From Collimonas arenae (GTDB lineage Bacteria; Pseudomonadota; Gammaproteobacteria; Burkholderiales; Burkholderiaceae_D), in NCBI RefSeq assembly GCF_001584165.1, contig NZ_CP013233.1:1426001-1490000 (forward strand): 64,000 nt of DNA, in the 5' to 3' direction. Of this stretch, positions 27,441 through 37,650 are shown in pieces. Position numbers and translations under genes: made by a program. The notes under the pieces were generated by a model. It was not told the DNA's origin, did not search any database, and was given only the letters and a program-made list of their open reading frames with translations. The first letter of the stretch is position 1. The number at the start of each line of letters is the position of its first letter.

Positions 27441-27968
27441 TCAGATATATTTGTAGAAGATCGTCGTCGCGCACTTCCTTCCGTCCGGCCACATGGCGTA
27501 GTCGGGAATGGTTCCACTGACTTGCCAGCCGCGACGCCGGTATAGCCGTTCCGCATCTCCGCCGGTAGCGGTATCCAGAACCAGCAAGGTTTTTCCAGCT
27601 AGCGCGGCTGCTCGTTCAGCCGCTGCCATCAACGCTTCCCCTGTGCCGGAACGGCGTGCCCTGCGATGCACAAGAAGCTTGGCAACATCGGCGCGGTGCG
27701 GCTGATTTTCCGGCTGGCTGAGTACTATCTGGACAGTGCCGAGAATCGTAGAGTCGGCATCTTGCGCCACCAGCAGTATGCGTTCGCCGGCGGTGACCCC
27801 GGCGCTCAACTTGCGCCAGAACGCCTGTGCCTGCTCCGCAGAAAACGGCTGCATGAAGCTGACGGAGGCGCCACCATCGACGCAATCTGCAAGCACTTCG
27901 CCGAGGGCCGCAATGATCGTTGGGTCGTCGATGGAATGCAATTGGCGAATTTGCACCTGATCTGACAT
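27441..27968 (-). CDS. GNAT-family N-acetyltransferase
   Basis: A 175-residue GNAT protein. The acetyl-CoA-binding core is HRADVAKLLVHRRARRSGTG, with the Q/RxxGxG/A-like loop, followed by LMAAAERAAALAGKTLLVLD and the C-terminal AERLYRRRGWQVSGTIPDYA. This is the pattern of small-molecule acetyltransferases, some of which detoxify. It starts nine bases after the XRE-cupin regulator gene on the same strand, so the regulator probably controls it. Confidence 0.86.
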   Translation of the reverse strand: MSDQVQIRQLHSIDDPTIIAALGEVLADCVDGGASVSFMQPFSAEQAQAFWRKLSAGVTAGERILLVAQDADSTILGTVQIVLSQPENQPHRADVAKLLVHRRARRSGTGEALMAAAERAAALAGKTLLVLDTATGGDAERLYRRRGWQVSGTIPDYAMWPDGRKCATTIFYKYI

Positions 27969-27977
27969 GATGGCTCC

Positions 27978-28547
27978 TTATGGGCGCAATGCATCGGTGG
28001 TAATCGCCACCATGTATCGTGCGGGTTTGCGATGAGGGTTGTGGAATGCGGTGGGGCGGTCGAGGCGGAAGGCCAGGCAATCACCCGGTTCGAGCGAGTA
28101 GGTCTCGGCGCCGACCGTGATGTCGATTTTTCCATCCAATATCCATATCTGCTGGTGCACGCTGCGATCCCGCTCGACGCTCTCATATGCCACCGTTGCG
28201 CCAGCCGGAAACGTGACATCGACGATCTGCATTGGCGATTGGGCATTCGGCGGCGACACATTGCGGCGTATATATCCGGATTGCGGATCGCGCCATTCCA
28301 GCTGCGCGCTGCGGCGAATCAACGGGCCGCCGTTGGCCGCGGATTCCTCGAACAGGCTGGCCAGCGTCACACCAAGACCGGCCGCCAGCTTCTCCAGGAC
28401 GACTGCGGTGGCGTTGCTTTGGCCGCGCTCGATCAGTGAAATCATCGAACGGCTGACGTCGGACTTGTGCGCCAGTGCATCAAGGGATAAGTCGCGCTCT
28501 TTGCGCAGAGAACTGACGCGAGCTGCTATGCGGGCATTGATATCCAT
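27978..28547 (-). CDS. XRE-family regulator with C-terminal cupin domain
   Basis: A 189-residue protein. Residues 6-60 are a Cro/CI-type helix-turn-helix (RVSSLRKERDLSLDALAHKS, then DVSRSMISLIERGQSNAT). Residues about 110-185 are a cupin (HQQIWILDGKIDITVGAE and LEPGDCLAFRLDRPTAFHNP). Such regulators respond to small ligands and often control an adjacent metabolic gene. GGAAG eight bases upstream favours 28547 over ATGs at 28562 and 28613. It is co-transcribed with the GNAT gene, and a pair of direct repeats lies in its upstream region. Confidence 0.9.
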   Translation of the reverse strand: MDINARIAARVSSLRKERDLSLDALAHKSDVSRSMISLIERGQSNATAVVLEKLAAGLGVTLASLFEESAANGGPLIRRSAQLEWRDPQSGYIRRNVSPPNAQSPMQIVDVTFPAGATVAYESVERDRSVHQQIWILDGKIDITVGAETYSLEPGDCLAFRLDRPTAFHNPHRKPARYMVAITTDALRP

Positions 28548-28569
28548 TTCGACGGCTTCCATTAAATCT

Positions 28570-28601
28570 AATATGTTGGAGTAATTATCCAATATGGTGG
28601 A
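28570..28601. promoter_or_regulatory. Direct-repeat operator upstream of the XRE-cupin regulator
   Basis: AATATGTTGGA at 28570-28580 and AATATGGTGGA at 28591-28601 repeat with 10 of 11 identities and a 21-bp period, two helical turns. They lie 23-54 bases upstream of the regulator's start and within the divergent intergenic region. This suits autoregulation by the XRE protein; the binding is inferred. Confidence 0.45.
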
Positions 28602-28743
28602 TTTGAAAGTCAATCGAAATTGCTGGCGCGAAAAACGAAAAATTGGATGTCGGAAGAGCGTACCCGGTATCGTGACTTACGCTATTCTTTTAATTAGTGT
28701 TAAGCAGGCGGGTAATATGGGCAAAGAGACTCGGAGGCACGAC

Positions 28744-29826
28744 ATGTGGCAAAGCGTGAAAAGAATGACAGTGACGGCATTCCTGTATGGAAGCGCGATG
28801 CTGGCCGTTGCTGCTGGTGTGCAGCCGGCACCGCCGTGGCAGCGTGTACATCTCATACATGATGGCCTGGCCTACGATTTTCCCGTTTATGCCAATCATC
28901 CGCTCGATGGCGACCTGAGCAAGATAGAGCAGATCGTCTTGATCCAGCACGGCATCCTGCGCAACGGCGACGCCTACTATGCGGCGGGTGCGTCTTTTCT
29001 GAAAGACAGCGGTGTCGATCCGGACAAGGTGCTTCTGCTGGCGCCGAATTTTCCAGCCAAAGCCGATCTCGCTAAAGGTTTTGACCACATGCCGCTGTGG
29101 CATGCCGGCGGCGAACACAATTGGGCCGGCGGAGACGATTCGGTGAACCCGCCTTACCGCATCAGTTCGCTGCAAGTGCTCGACGATCTGCTGCAAAAAC
29201 TGACGGATAAGCGGCGTTTGCCGAAACTTGGCCGCGTCACACTGGCCGGCCATTCGGCGGGTGCGCAGATGATGCAGCGCTATGCCGCGTTGAACAATGT
29301 TGACGAAGCGATTCGGAGCCGTGGCATCGATGTACGTTACGTGATCGCTAACCCTTCGTCTTACCTGTATTTCACGCCAGATCGGCCGCAGGGCGTAACC
29401 TTCGCGCCCTACGATATCGCGCAATGCGCCGATTACAACCAGTATCGCTATGGCATGAAGGAGATGGTGCCGTATGGACGGGGGCGCAGCGGCATGGAAT
29501 TGTTCGACCGTTATGCGCGGAGGCAGATCACTTACCTGCTCGGCGGTGACGACAATGATCCCAACCACCCCAAGCTAGACAAGCGCTGCGGCGCCGAAGC
29601 GCAAGGACCGAGCCGGCTTGAGCGAGGTCTGGCATACCAGCGCTACGAACGGCATCTGGCAGGCACGGCATTGCCGCTGGCGCGCTCCGAGTACGAAGTG
29701 ATCGGCGTCGGTCACAACCAGACCGGGATGTTTGGTTCCCAATGCGGGCGGGTGGCCTTGTTCGGCAATGGCGGGGCGGGGAGCGGAAGTGGCGCGATCT
29801 GCCGGCCGGCGCCGACAGGCGATTGA
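28744..29826 (+). CDS. Exported alpha/beta-hydrolase-fold protein
   Basis: A 360-residue protein with an N-terminal signal-like hydrophobic segment (FLYGSAMLAVAAGV). The mature part has an alpha/beta-hydrolase core: IVLIQHGILRNGDAYY as oxyanion-hole strand, VTLAGHSAGAQMMQRY with nucleophile Ser and a late VIGVGHNQTGMF that could supply the catalytic His. The family is that of predicted secreted esterases or depolymerase-like proteins; the substrate is unknown. GGAGG at 28733-28737 selects 28744 from several upstream in-frame starts. It diverges from the XRE-cupin operon. Confidence 0.75.
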   Translation: MWQSVKRMTVTAFLYGSAMLAVAAGVQPAPPWQRVHLIHDGLAYDFPVYANHPLDGDLSKIEQIVLIQHGILRNGDAYYAAGASFLKDSGVDPDKVLLLAPNFPAKADLAKGFDHMPLWHAGGEHNWAGGDDSVNPPYRISSLQVLDDLLQKLTDKRRLPKLGRVTLAGHSAGAQMMQRYAALNNVDEAIRSRGIDVRYVIANPSSYLYFTPDRPQGVTFAPYDIAQCADYNQYRYGMKEMVPYGRGRSGMELFDRYARRQITYLLGGDDNDPNHPKLDKRCGAEAQGPSRLERGLAYQRYERHLAGTALPLARSEYEVIGVGHNQTGMFGSQCGRVALFGNGGAGSGSGAICRPAPTGD

Positions 29827-29841
29827 TCCACAGATGAAGTG

Positions 29842-29862
29842 GGCGGCACGCGTTGTGCCGCC
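29842..29862. terminator. Hairpin between convergent hydrolase and livF genes
   Basis: GGCGGCAC at 29842-29849 and GTGCCGCC at 29855-29862 form a perfect 8-bp GC-rich stem with a 5-base loop. It lies 15 bases after the hydrolase stop and seven bases beyond the livF stop. It probably serves both strands, though T-runs are poor. Confidence 0.5.
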
Positions 29863-29869
29863 TGGTGTT

Positions 29870-30603
<734 letters not shown>

Positions 30604-30607
<4 letters not shown>

Positions 30608-31365
30608 TCCGCCTCTTCCTTGCCCAGGTAAGCTTCGATCACTTCCTGGTTGTTCTTGATCTGATCGGGGCTGCCTTCGGCGATGATGCGGCCGAAGTTG
30701 AGCACCGCGATGCGGTCGCACAAGCCCATCACGAAGCGCATGTCATGCTCGATCATGAAGATGCTGAAACCGCGCTGCTTGATGTTCAGGATTTCCGCCA
30801 TCAGTTCGGTTTTTTCCGCCGGATTCATGCCGGCCACCGGCTCGTCGAGCAGCAACAGCTTAGGCTTGGTCGCTAGCGCCCGGGCGAATTCCAGCTTGCG
30901 TTGTTCACCGTAGGAGAGACTATCGGCCAGCGTGTGCGCCTTGTGATCCAGGCGCACCCAGGACAGCAGCTCCAGCGCCCGTTCGCGTGCCTGCGCTTCC
31001 ACCTTGCGGTAACCGCCGAGATTGAACAGCAAGCTACCGAAACCGTAATCCATGTGATCGTGCATGCCGACCACGACGTTTTCCAGCAGCGTCATTTCCT
31101 TGAACACGCGGATGTTCTGGAAAGTGCGGGCGATGCCGCGCTCGGTGATCTTGTGCGGCGCGACCTTGCCAATATCCTGGCCGTCGAATTCGATGGCGCC
31201 GCCGGAAGCGCGCAGCAAGCCGGTGATCAGGTTGAAGACAGTGGTTTTGCCAGCGCCGTTAGGACCGATCAAGCCGAAAATGCCGCCTTGCGGCACGTTG
31301 AAATTGACGTCCTGCAAAACCTGCAGGCCACCGAAATTCTTGCTTATATTTTTGAGTTGCAGCAT
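30604..31365 (-). CDS. livG: Branched-chain amino acid ABC transporter ATPase LivG
   Basis: A 253-residue ATPase with Walker [10 protein letters not shown], the LivG-type ITERGIARTFQNIRVFKEMT loop, signature LSYGEQRKLEFARAL, Walker B LLLLDEPVAGMNP and FMIEHDMRFVMGLCDRI. It is the second nucleotide-binding subunit beside LivF. Its start shares a base with the livM stop at 31365, and its stop overlaps livF, so the cluster is tightly coupled. Confidence 0.94.
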
Positions 31366-32285
31366 CAGTTGGTTCCCCCAGCCTGGGTCTTGCGCCGAGA
31401 AAAAATTTTGACCCAGGCACGGATCCGACGTGGATCCCAGATTCCCTTGGGCAGATACAGGATTACCAGCACCAGGATCAGGCCATTGACCACCGAACGA
31501 TAGCTGTCGAAATCGCGTAGCGCTTCCGGCAGCAACGTCAGGATCATGCCGCCGAGGGTCGGGCCAATCAGCGTGCTGGTGCCGCCGAACACCGCCATCG
31601 TCAATATCTCGACCGCATTTTCGAAAGCGTAATTGCCTGGGCCGATGGTGAACGTGTAGTGCGCATTGAGACCACCGGCAACGCCCGCGATAGCGGCGCC
31701 GATAACAAACGCCAGCAGCTTGTAGCCGGCCACATTGACGCCCATCAAACGTGCAGCGACTTCATCTTCCTTGATCGCCTCAAAGGCGCGACCGATTTTC
31801 GAGCGGCGAATGCGCGCCAGAATATACAGGGTAGCGGCTAACAGCAGCACGATGTGCCACCATTCGGTTTTCAGCGGAATACCGTTCAGGCCGAGCGGGC
31901 CGCCGGTGATGTCCATGTTCAGCACGATCACTCTTACCACTTCGCCGAAGCCGAGCGTAGCCATCGCCAGGTAGACGCCGGACAGGCGCAGGGTAGGGAT
32001 GCCGATCATCAGCGCGACCAATGCCGGCAAGATGCCGCCGATAGCCAGCGCCACCGGGAACGGCAGGCCGGTTTGCATGCTGATCAGCGACGCGGCATAG
32101 GCGCCGATGCCCATGAAGGCCGCATTCGCCAGCGACAGCAGACCGCACGAGAGCGTCACGTAAATCGACAGCGCCAGCATGGCGTTGACGCCGAGACTGA
32201 AAATCACGGTGTTGTAGGTCGACCAGAAGCCATCCCACCAATCGAGGAAGCCGGTAGCGCCGAGCGTTGTAAGCAGTTCGGTCAT
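31365..32285 (-). CDS. livM: Branched-chain amino acid ABC transporter permease LivM
   Basis: A 306-residue multi-span permease. The LivM signature SCGLLSLANAAFMGIGAYAA is followed by TLRLSGVYLAMATLGFGEVV and AAIAGVAGGLNAHYTF. The start at 32285 has AAGGAAGG just upstream; a longer frame to 32315 lacks one. It pairs with LivH, whose stop is one base upstream, to form the inner-membrane channel. Confidence 0.93.
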   Translation of the reverse strand: MTELLTTLGATGFLDWWDGFWSTYNTVIFSLGVNAMLALSIYVTLSCGLLSLANAAFMGIGAYAASLISMQTGLPFPVALAIGGILPALVALMIGIPTLRLSGVYLAMATLGFGEVVRVIVLNMDITGGPLGLNGIPLKTEWWHIVLLLAATLYILARIRRSKIGRAFEAIKEDEVAARLMGVNVAGYKLLAFVIGAAIAGVAGGLNAHYTFTIGPGNYAFENAVEILTMAVFGGTSTLIGPTLGGMILTLLPEALRDFDSYRSVVNGLILVLVILYLPKGIWDPRRIRAWVKIFSRRKTQAGGTN

Positions 32286-32286
32286 C

Positions 32287-33168
32287 TCAAGCCTTCCTTT
32301 CCAGCACTTTGCCAAACATCCCGGAAGGCTTGACCAGCAAGATCAGGAACAGCAAACCGAAACCGACTGCATCGCGGAAGTCGCTCGAAATATACGCCAC
32401 TGTCAGCACTTCGGCGAAGCCGAGGAACAAGCCGGCAATCATCGCGCCGCGGATGTCACCCATGCCGCCTAGGATAATCACGGCGATGCCCTTGTGCAGC
32501 ATCGGCTGACCCATGAATGGCGTAATCGCGTTGAACGACAGTCCGACCAGCACGCCGGCAGCGCCGCCCAATGCGGCCGCAGCGAAAGAAGTCAGATAGA
32601 ACAAACCTTCGACATTGATGCCGAGCAGATAAGCGGCTTTTGGCGATTCCGCAATCGCGCGCAGCGCACGGCCCAGTTGGGTGCGCCGCATCACGGCCAG
32701 TAGCACCAGCATCAGGATGAAGGAAATCACGACGATGCCGGTCTGTACCGCGGTGACGTGCAGGTTGCCCCAGTTGTAGCTTTCTTCCGGAATGGTGCCG
32801 ACCGGGAAGCGCTTGCTTTCAGCGCCGAACAAGCCTTGCGCCAGGCTGGTGAGGATGGTGGCGACACCGATCGTCGCAATCATCGGCGCCAGATGCGGTG
32901 CATTGCGCGCACGTAGCGGCCTCAATACCAGATAGTCGACTGCCAGGCCGAGCAGGCCAGAAGCCAGCATCGCCGCCAGCATCGCCAGCCACAACGGCAG
33001 CGCCAGATGTTCGACCAGTAGCAACGCCGCGTAACTGCCGAGCATGAAGATGGCGCCGTGCGAAAGATTGATCACGCCCAGCACGCCGAAAACCAGCGTG
33101 AAGCCCAATGCAAACAGCGCATAGACGCTGCCCAGGGAAAGGGCGTTGATGAGTTGTTGTTCAAGCAT
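32287..33168 (-). CDS. livH: Branched-chain amino acid ABC transporter permease LivH
   Basis: A 293-residue permease with LivH features: QQLINALSLGSVYALFALGF at the N-terminus, GVINLSHGAIFMLGSYAA and KGIAVIILGGMGDIRGAMIA near the C-terminus. It forms the translocation path with LivM. The gene is separated from livK upstream by 244 bases that carry two hairpin repeats. Expression of the channel may therefore be uncoupled from the binding protein. Confidence 0.93.
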   Translation of the reverse strand: MLEQQLINALSLGSVYALFALGFTLVFGVLGVINLSHGAIFMLGSYAALLLVEHLALPLWLAMLAAMLASGLLGLAVDYLVLRPLRARNAPHLAPMIATIGVATILTSLAQGLFGAESKRFPVGTIPEESYNWGNLHVTAVQTGIVVISFILMLVLLAVMRRTQLGRALRAIAESPKAAYLLGINVEGLFYLTSFAAAALGGAAGVLVGLSFNAITPFMGQPMLHKGIAVIILGGMGDIRGAMIAGLFLGFAEVLTVAYISSDFRDAVGFGLLFLILLVKPSGMFGKVLERKA

Positions 33169-33199
33169 GAGGGTTTTCTAAAAATCAGTGTAATTGCAG

Positions 33200-33263
33200 T
33201 CAATTGGGGTCAGAGTTTTTTTACGACGGCTCTATTGTCGTAAATTACTCTGACCCCAATTGA
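33200..33263. repeat. REP-like hairpin element, copy 1
   Basis: A 64-bp inverted repeat. The outer arm TCAATTGGGGTCAGAG matches CTCTGACCCCAATTGA, and a second inner stem is TTTACGAC/GTCGTAAA. The 3' flank CGGGCTACGGAGT is shared with the copies at 42958 and 43401. It stands in the livK-livH gap. The form resembles REP elements mobilised by RAYT (Y1) transposases; none is encoded here. Confidence 0.75.
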
Positions 33264-33337
33264 CGGGCTACGGAGTACATCTCTTTGCAATTCGTGCAGT
33301 TTTCTTGTGCGATAACGGCATTCTCTCTCCGGACACC

Positions 33338-33400
33338 GTCAATAGGGGACAGAGTAGCTCGTCGCGCTGCGGCGACTTACAAACTCAGTCCCCTATTGAC
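33338..33400. repeat. REP-like hairpin element, divergent copy
   Basis: A 63-bp inverted repeat. GTCAATAGGGGAC at 33338-33350 matches GTCCCCTATTGAC at 33388-33400, with an inner stem GTCGC/GGCGAC-like near 33361-33375. It keeps the GGGG core and AGAGT of the other elements but has a different loop. It lies 12 bases before the livK stop and could act as that gene's 3'-end structure. Confidence 0.65.
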
Positions 33401-33412
33401 TCGATGACTACG

Positions 33413-34570
33413 TTACTTCAGCAATACGAACTTGCCACCCTTGGCAATATTCACGATCGCTTCCTGCTGCGCGTCGTAGCCGACTTCCTTGCCGGTCACC
33501 GGCGGCGCCTTGCGGAATGCGAATTTGCCGGTTGCGCCTTCAATCGTCACCGATGGCAATGCCTGTTGCAGGGCGATCCGGTCCTTGTCGATAGCGCCGG
33601 TCAGCTTGACGTTCTTCAACGCGGCTGCCACGACATGCAGGGCATCGTAGGCTTGCGCGGCGAACTGGTCTGGATCGCTGCCGAACTTGGCTTTGTATGC
33701 CGCGATAAACGCCTTGTTGGCTGGCGTCAGGTTTTCCGACGACCATGGGCTGCCCATGATGGTGTCGTCCCCTGCGCCTTTGGCGATGTCGAACAGCTTC
33801 GGCGAGTTGAGGCCGTTACCGCCGATGAACGGTTGTTTCATGCCCAGTGCGCGGGTTTGCAGGATGATGTTAGCGGCTTCTTCGGTCAGGCAGGAGCAGA
33901 CGATGGCGTCCGGATTCGATGCCTTGATCTTGGTCAGCTGCGCCTTGAAGTCGACATCGCCCTTGGCATATGCTTCAGTGGTAGTGACGGGGATCTTCTG
34001 GTTGGCCAGGGTCGCCTTGAAAACGTCGTAGCCACTCTTGGTGAAGGCGTCGTCGTTACCGTAGATGATGGCGACTTTCTTGATGCCGAAATGCTTGACC
34101 GCAGCGCGCGTGGTGACTGGCAGCACGTCGGCTTCCATGACCGAGTTGCGGAAGGTGAACGGGCCCATTGCCGTGATGCCGTCGGCGGTGTTGCTGGTGC
34201 CGAACGCGACAACCTTGGCGGCGTTGGCGATCGGGTCGGCGGCGAATGCCGAGTTGGACAGGGTCGGGCCGAATACCAGCAGCGCCTTGTCCTTGAAAAT
34301 CAGTTTCTTGAAGACGTTGATAGCTTCTTCTTTTTTGCCTTGTTCGTCTTCGATGATCAGTTGCAACTTGTTGCCGTTGACGCCGCCGGCGGCATTGACT
34401 TCATCGGCAGCCAGCGAAAAGCCGTTCTTGATGGCGACGCCGTATTTGGCGGCCGGGCCGGTGAGTGCTGCTGCCAGGCCGAGTTTGACATCGGCGGCAT
34501 GCGCTGCGCTGCACAGGCCGGCGGCCAGCATCAGCAATGGAAGTGTTTTCAAGATGGTGTTGAGTTGCAT
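33413..34570 (-). CDS. livK: Branched-chain amino acid-binding protein LivK/LivJ-like
   Basis: A 385-residue type I periplasmic binding protein. A signal of about 25 residues ends SAAHA; the mature protein opens VKLGLAAALTGPAAKYG. VFKKLIFKDKALLVFGPTLS and AIIYGNDDAFTKSGYDVFKA are typical Leu/Ile/Val- or amide-binding family segments. It delivers ligand to LivHM. It is the first gene of the cluster, transcribed leftwards from 34570. The exact ligand (Leu, other amino acids, urea, aromatic acids) is not determinable. Confidence 0.92.
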   Translation of the reverse strand: MQLNTILKTLPLLMLAAGLCSAAHAADVKLGLAAALTGPAAKYGVAIKNGFSLAADEVNAAGGVNGNKLQLIIEDEQGKKEEAINVFKKLIFKDKALLVFGPTLSNSAFAADPIANAAKVVAFGTSNTADGITAMGPFTFRNSVMEADVLPVTTRAAVKHFGIKKVAIIYGNDDAFTKSGYDVFKATLANQKIPVTTTEAYAKGDVDFKAQLTKIKASNPDAIVCSCLTEEAANIILQTRALGMKQPFIGGNGLNSPKLFDIAKGAGDDTIMGSPWSSENLTPANKAFIAAYKAKFGSDPDQFAAQAYDALHVVAAALKNVKLTGAIDKDRIALQQALPSVTIEGATGKFAFRKAPPVTGKEVGYDAQQEAIVNIAKGGKFVLLK

Positions 34571-34965
34571 TTATATATCCTCCAAGAGACCGTTTTTTTT
34601 GGCGTTCCTTACAACACGAGGCTGCGCGCAAGCAGGCAAGGCGCAACCGCAGCCAAAGGCATTATGAAGTAAGAAATCGGCAAGCGTTTTTATTTTGGTG
34701 CACGCTGGGTGGGCGCACCAAAGGTGAACAAAGTATAAGGGATTTTCGGTCTGAAAATTCCTGGCGCACTAACTACTCACGGGCCAGGTAAAGCGGATGT
34801 TTTACTCGGAGGGAATACGACTTTTGGTCGGTTTTGGAGAGATGTTGCGCAGTTTTACAGAATTATACCCGGCGTTTCGAAATCTTGCCGACGTCAGTTA
34901 TGCCAAATCGGCATGATGGGAAGCATTGCGTCTCCCACCACGCCGGGGTTGTATCAGCTCTGCTA
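34571..34965 (-). promoter_or_regulatory. Intergenic region with livK promoter
   Basis: A 395-base gap holding no convincing gene. It must contain the livK promoter. One visible structure is an inverted repeat, TTTGGTGC with GCACCAAA, around 34695-34725. Its half-sites point the opposite way from the NtrC consensus, so I do not call it an NtrC site. Near 34899-34913, ATGCC and GGCAT form a small hairpin downstream of argH, without a T-run. Confidence 0.4.
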
Positions 34966-36360
34966 TCAGGCCAATTGCTGGCGCAGGTGCTGGATCGCCA
35001 GGCGCACCTGGCGCGGAGCGGTGCCGCCGATATGATCGCGTGCCGCCACCGAACCTTCCAGTGTCAGCACGGCGAAGATGTCGTCGTCGATCAGCGGCGA
35101 GAACGCGCGCAACTGATCCAGCGACAAGTCGCTCAGGTCGCAACCTTGATCGACGCAGCTGCGCACCGCATGCGCCACGGCTTCGTGGGCATCGCGGAAA
35201 GGCAGACCTTTCTTGACCAGATAGTCCGCCAGGTCGGTGGCGGTAGCGTAGCCTTGCAGGGCGGCGGCGCGCATTGCTTCCGGCTTGACGGTGATGCCGC
35301 GCGCCATGTCGGCGAAGATGCGCAGCGTGTCGGTTAGCGTATCGACGGTGTCGAACAGCGGTTCCTTGTCTTCCTGGTTATCCTTGTTGTAGGCCAGCGG
35401 CTGGCCTTTCATCAGGGTCAGCAGGGCGATCAGGTGGCCGTTGACACGGCCGGTCTTGCCGCGCGCCAATTCTGGCACGTCCGGATTTTTCTTTTGCGGC
35501 ATGATCGAGGAACCGGTGCAGAAGCGGTCGGCGATATCGATAAAGCCGATGCGTGGGCTCATCCAGATCACCAGTTCTTCCGACATGCGTGAGATATGTG
35601 TCATCACCAGTGCCGCTGCAGCGCAGAATTCAATAGCGAAGTCACGATCCGAGACTGCGTCCAGCGAATTGCGGCAGACGTCGTCGAAGCCGAGCGTCTT
35701 GGCCACGCGTTCGCGATCAATCGGGAACGTGGTGCCGGCCAGCGCGGCGGCGCCCAGCGGCAGGCGATTGACGCGCTTGCGGCAATCCAGCATGCGCTCT
35801 GCATCGCGGCCGAACATTTCGACGTAAGCCAGCACGTGATGGCCGAAAGTGATCGGCTGCGCCACTTGCATGTGGGTGAAGCCGGGCAGGATGGTGTCGG
35901 CATGTTGCTCGGCCAGGTCCAGCAGCGCCAGGCGCAGATCGCGCAGCAGGCCGCTGATGTCGTCGATGGCGCCACGCAGGTAGAGGCGAATGTCGGTGGC
36001 GACCTGGTCGTTGCGGGAACGTCCGGTGTGCAGGCGTTTGCCGGCATCGCCAACCAGTTCGGTCAGGCGCTTTTCAATGTTCAGGTGGACGTCTTCCAGA
36101 TCCAGTAGCCATTCGAACTTGCCGCTGGCGATTTCGCCCTGGATCTGGGCCATGCCCTTCTGGATTGCAGCGTAGTCGTCGGCACTGATAATTTTTTGAT
36201 ATGCCAGCATCTCGGCGTGCGCGAGCGAACCTTGGATATCTACTGCTGCCAGGCGCTTGTCGAAGAATACCGATGCCGTATAACGTTTGACCAGATCGGA
36301 GACCGGTTCGGAAAAACGAGCCGACCAAGCTTCGCCTTTTTTGGAGAGTTGTGCTGTCAT
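34966..36360 (-). CDS. argH: Argininosuccinate lyase
   Basis: A 464-residue enzyme that splits argininosuccinate into arginine and fumarate, the last step of arginine synthesis. The fumarase/aspartase-superfamily signature is [20 protein letters not shown], with the catalytic Ser in this loop. [19 protein letters not shown] and [20 protein letters not shown] are also conserved. The start at 36360 ([12 protein letters not shown]) fits the family; a 15-residue longer frame exists. It is divergent from the sensor kinase gene, an arrangement seen in other betaproteobacteria. Confidence 0.95.
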   Translation of the reverse strand: MTAQLSKKGEAWSARFSEPVSDLVKRYTASVFFDKRLAAVDIQGSLAHAEMLAYQKIISADDYAAIQKGMAQIQGEIASGKFEWLLDLEDVHLNIEKRLTELVGDAGKRLHTGRSRNDQVATDIRLYLRGAIDDISGLLRDLRLALLDLAEQHADTILPGFTHMQVAQPITFGHHVLAYVEMFGRDAERMLDCRKRVNRLPLGAAALAGTTFPIDRERVAKTLGFDDVCRNSLDAVSDRDFAIEFCAAAALVMTHISRMSEELVIWMSPRIGFIDIADRFCTGSSIMPQKKNPDVPELARGKTGRVNGHLIALLTLMKGQPLAYNKDNQEDKEPLFDTVDTLTDTLRIFADMARGITVKPEAMRAAALQGYATATDLADYLVKKGLPFRDAHEAVAHAVRSCVDQGCDLSDLSLDQLRAFSPLIDDDIFAVLTLEGSVAARDHIGGTAPRQVRLAIQHLRQQLA

Positions 36361-36425
36361 AATTGAGTGTTGGGGAGTGCAATGAATTATGCGATTATAA
36401 ATCACCGCCCCCGAAAACCCACTTT

Positions 36426-37613
36426 ATGCTTGCATCTCGAAGCGTTACGGCAGCGTCGAGCCGGATAAAAGCGTCAAATCAACCAATAATTGCCATTCAG
36501 TCAACCAATGTCCATGCCCACCCAGCCGATCAGATTGCCGATAGCGCTGCAACGCAGCAGCCCATTGCGTTGGTGATTCCGGATTGCTGCAATCTCGGCG
36601 TTGTGTTCCGGACCCTGATTGTGGTGAATGTGGCGGTGATGGTGGCAATCCTGTTGCGCACCGACAGCCTGATGGCGGCAGCCAGCAGTTTTGTGGAATC
36701 GTCGATGCTGATCGAGCCGGCTTGCTTCCTGTCTTTGTCGATCCTGTGCGGGTTGCATCGCATTGGTCATCGCATGTCGCTGATCGTGCAGCGTTCACTG
36801 TGCGCATTGGTGCCGGCGCTGGTGACGGTGGTTGTTATCCGGCTGCTGTTCGGGTTCGATTGGTTTCTCAATGGCTTTACTCACCTCAGCGCTGCCGGCG
36901 GGACGCCGCTGGCTGCGATGCTGGCTGCCTTGTTCGGGATCGTGTTGCAACACTATTTCGAATTGCGCGCCAAGGCTTTTTCGCCGGTGCTGGTGGAAGC
37001 GCGACTACAGGCGCTGCAGGCGCGCATTCGGCCGCACTTCCTGTTCAACAGCCTGAACGCGGTGCTGTCGCTGATCCGCACCGAGCCGCGGCGGGCCGAG
37101 GCGGCGCTGGAAGATCTGGCGGATCTGATCCGGGTCCTGATGCGCGACGGCCGCGCCATGACCACGCTGGAAAAGGAAATTCGACTGTGCCGGCAATATT
37201 TGTCGATAGAGAAAATACGCCTGGGCGACCGGCTGAAAGTGCAGTGGGAGCGTGAAGACATCAGCGACGAGGTAATTTATCGTGCGCAGATTCCAACCTT
37301 GCTGCTGCAGCCTTTGCTGGAAAACGCAGTCCACTATGGCGTCGAACCGAGCACCGAGCCGGCGCTGATCCGGATTCAGTTGGCCCATTCGCTGGAGCGG
37401 ATTGAAATCACCATCACGAATCCTTACAATCCGTATGCCGGAAAAGGCGTCGCTGCGCTGCCCGAGGGCAATCAGATGGCGCTGGAAAATATTCGCGAGC
37501 GGCTGGCCTTGCTTTACGATGTGGAGGGACAGTTGACCACCTCCAATACGCACGGCCAGTTTGAGGTGCGCGCCAGTTTCCCTTACGTGAAGGTCGCCCT
37601 GGCCAGGCAGTAG
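36426..37613 (+). CDS. LytS/AlgZ-type sensor histidine kinase
   Basis: A 395-residue membrane histidine kinase. Four hydrophobic segments occupy about residues 50-175. The His_kinase domain has RIRPHFLFNSLNAVLSLIRT, with phosphorylated His204 counted from this start. A HATPase domain has LLLQPLLENAVHYGVEP and a glycine-containing lid. This is the AlgZ/LytS family. The start is uncertain: ATGs at 36363 and 36426 both lack a strong ribosome site. It precedes its response regulator by 37 bases. Confidence 0.87.
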   Translation: MLASRSVTAASSRIKASNQPIIAIQSTNVHAHPADQIADSAATQQPIALVIPDCCNLGVVFRTLIVVNVAVMVAILLRTDSLMAAASSFVESSMLIEPACFLSLSILCGLHRIGHRMSLIVQRSLCALVPALVTVVVIRLLFGFDWFLNGFTHLSAAGGTPLAAMLAALFGIVLQHYFELRAKAFSPVLVEARLQALQARIRPHFLFNSLNAVLSLIRTEPRRAEAALEDLADLIRVLMRDGRAMTTLEKEIRLCRQYLSIEKIRLGDRLKVQWEREDISDEVIYRAQIPTLLLQPLLENAVHYGVEPSTEPALIRIQLAHSLERIEITITNPYNPYAGKGVAALPEGNQMALENIRERLALLYDVEGQLTTSNTHGQFEVRASFPYVKVALARQ

Positions 37614-37650
37614 AGCTAAATAAGAAATCAAACAAAGCAATGACATTTCC

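Noticed and set aside
33260..34672. A 470-codon plus-strand frame antisense to livK
   Set aside because: The composition is shadow-like and the minus strand encodes a convincing LivK with signal peptide.
34695..34725. NtrC binding site upstream of livK
   Set aside because: The half-sites TGGTGC and GCACCA are arranged opposite to the NtrC consensus and with wrong spacing.
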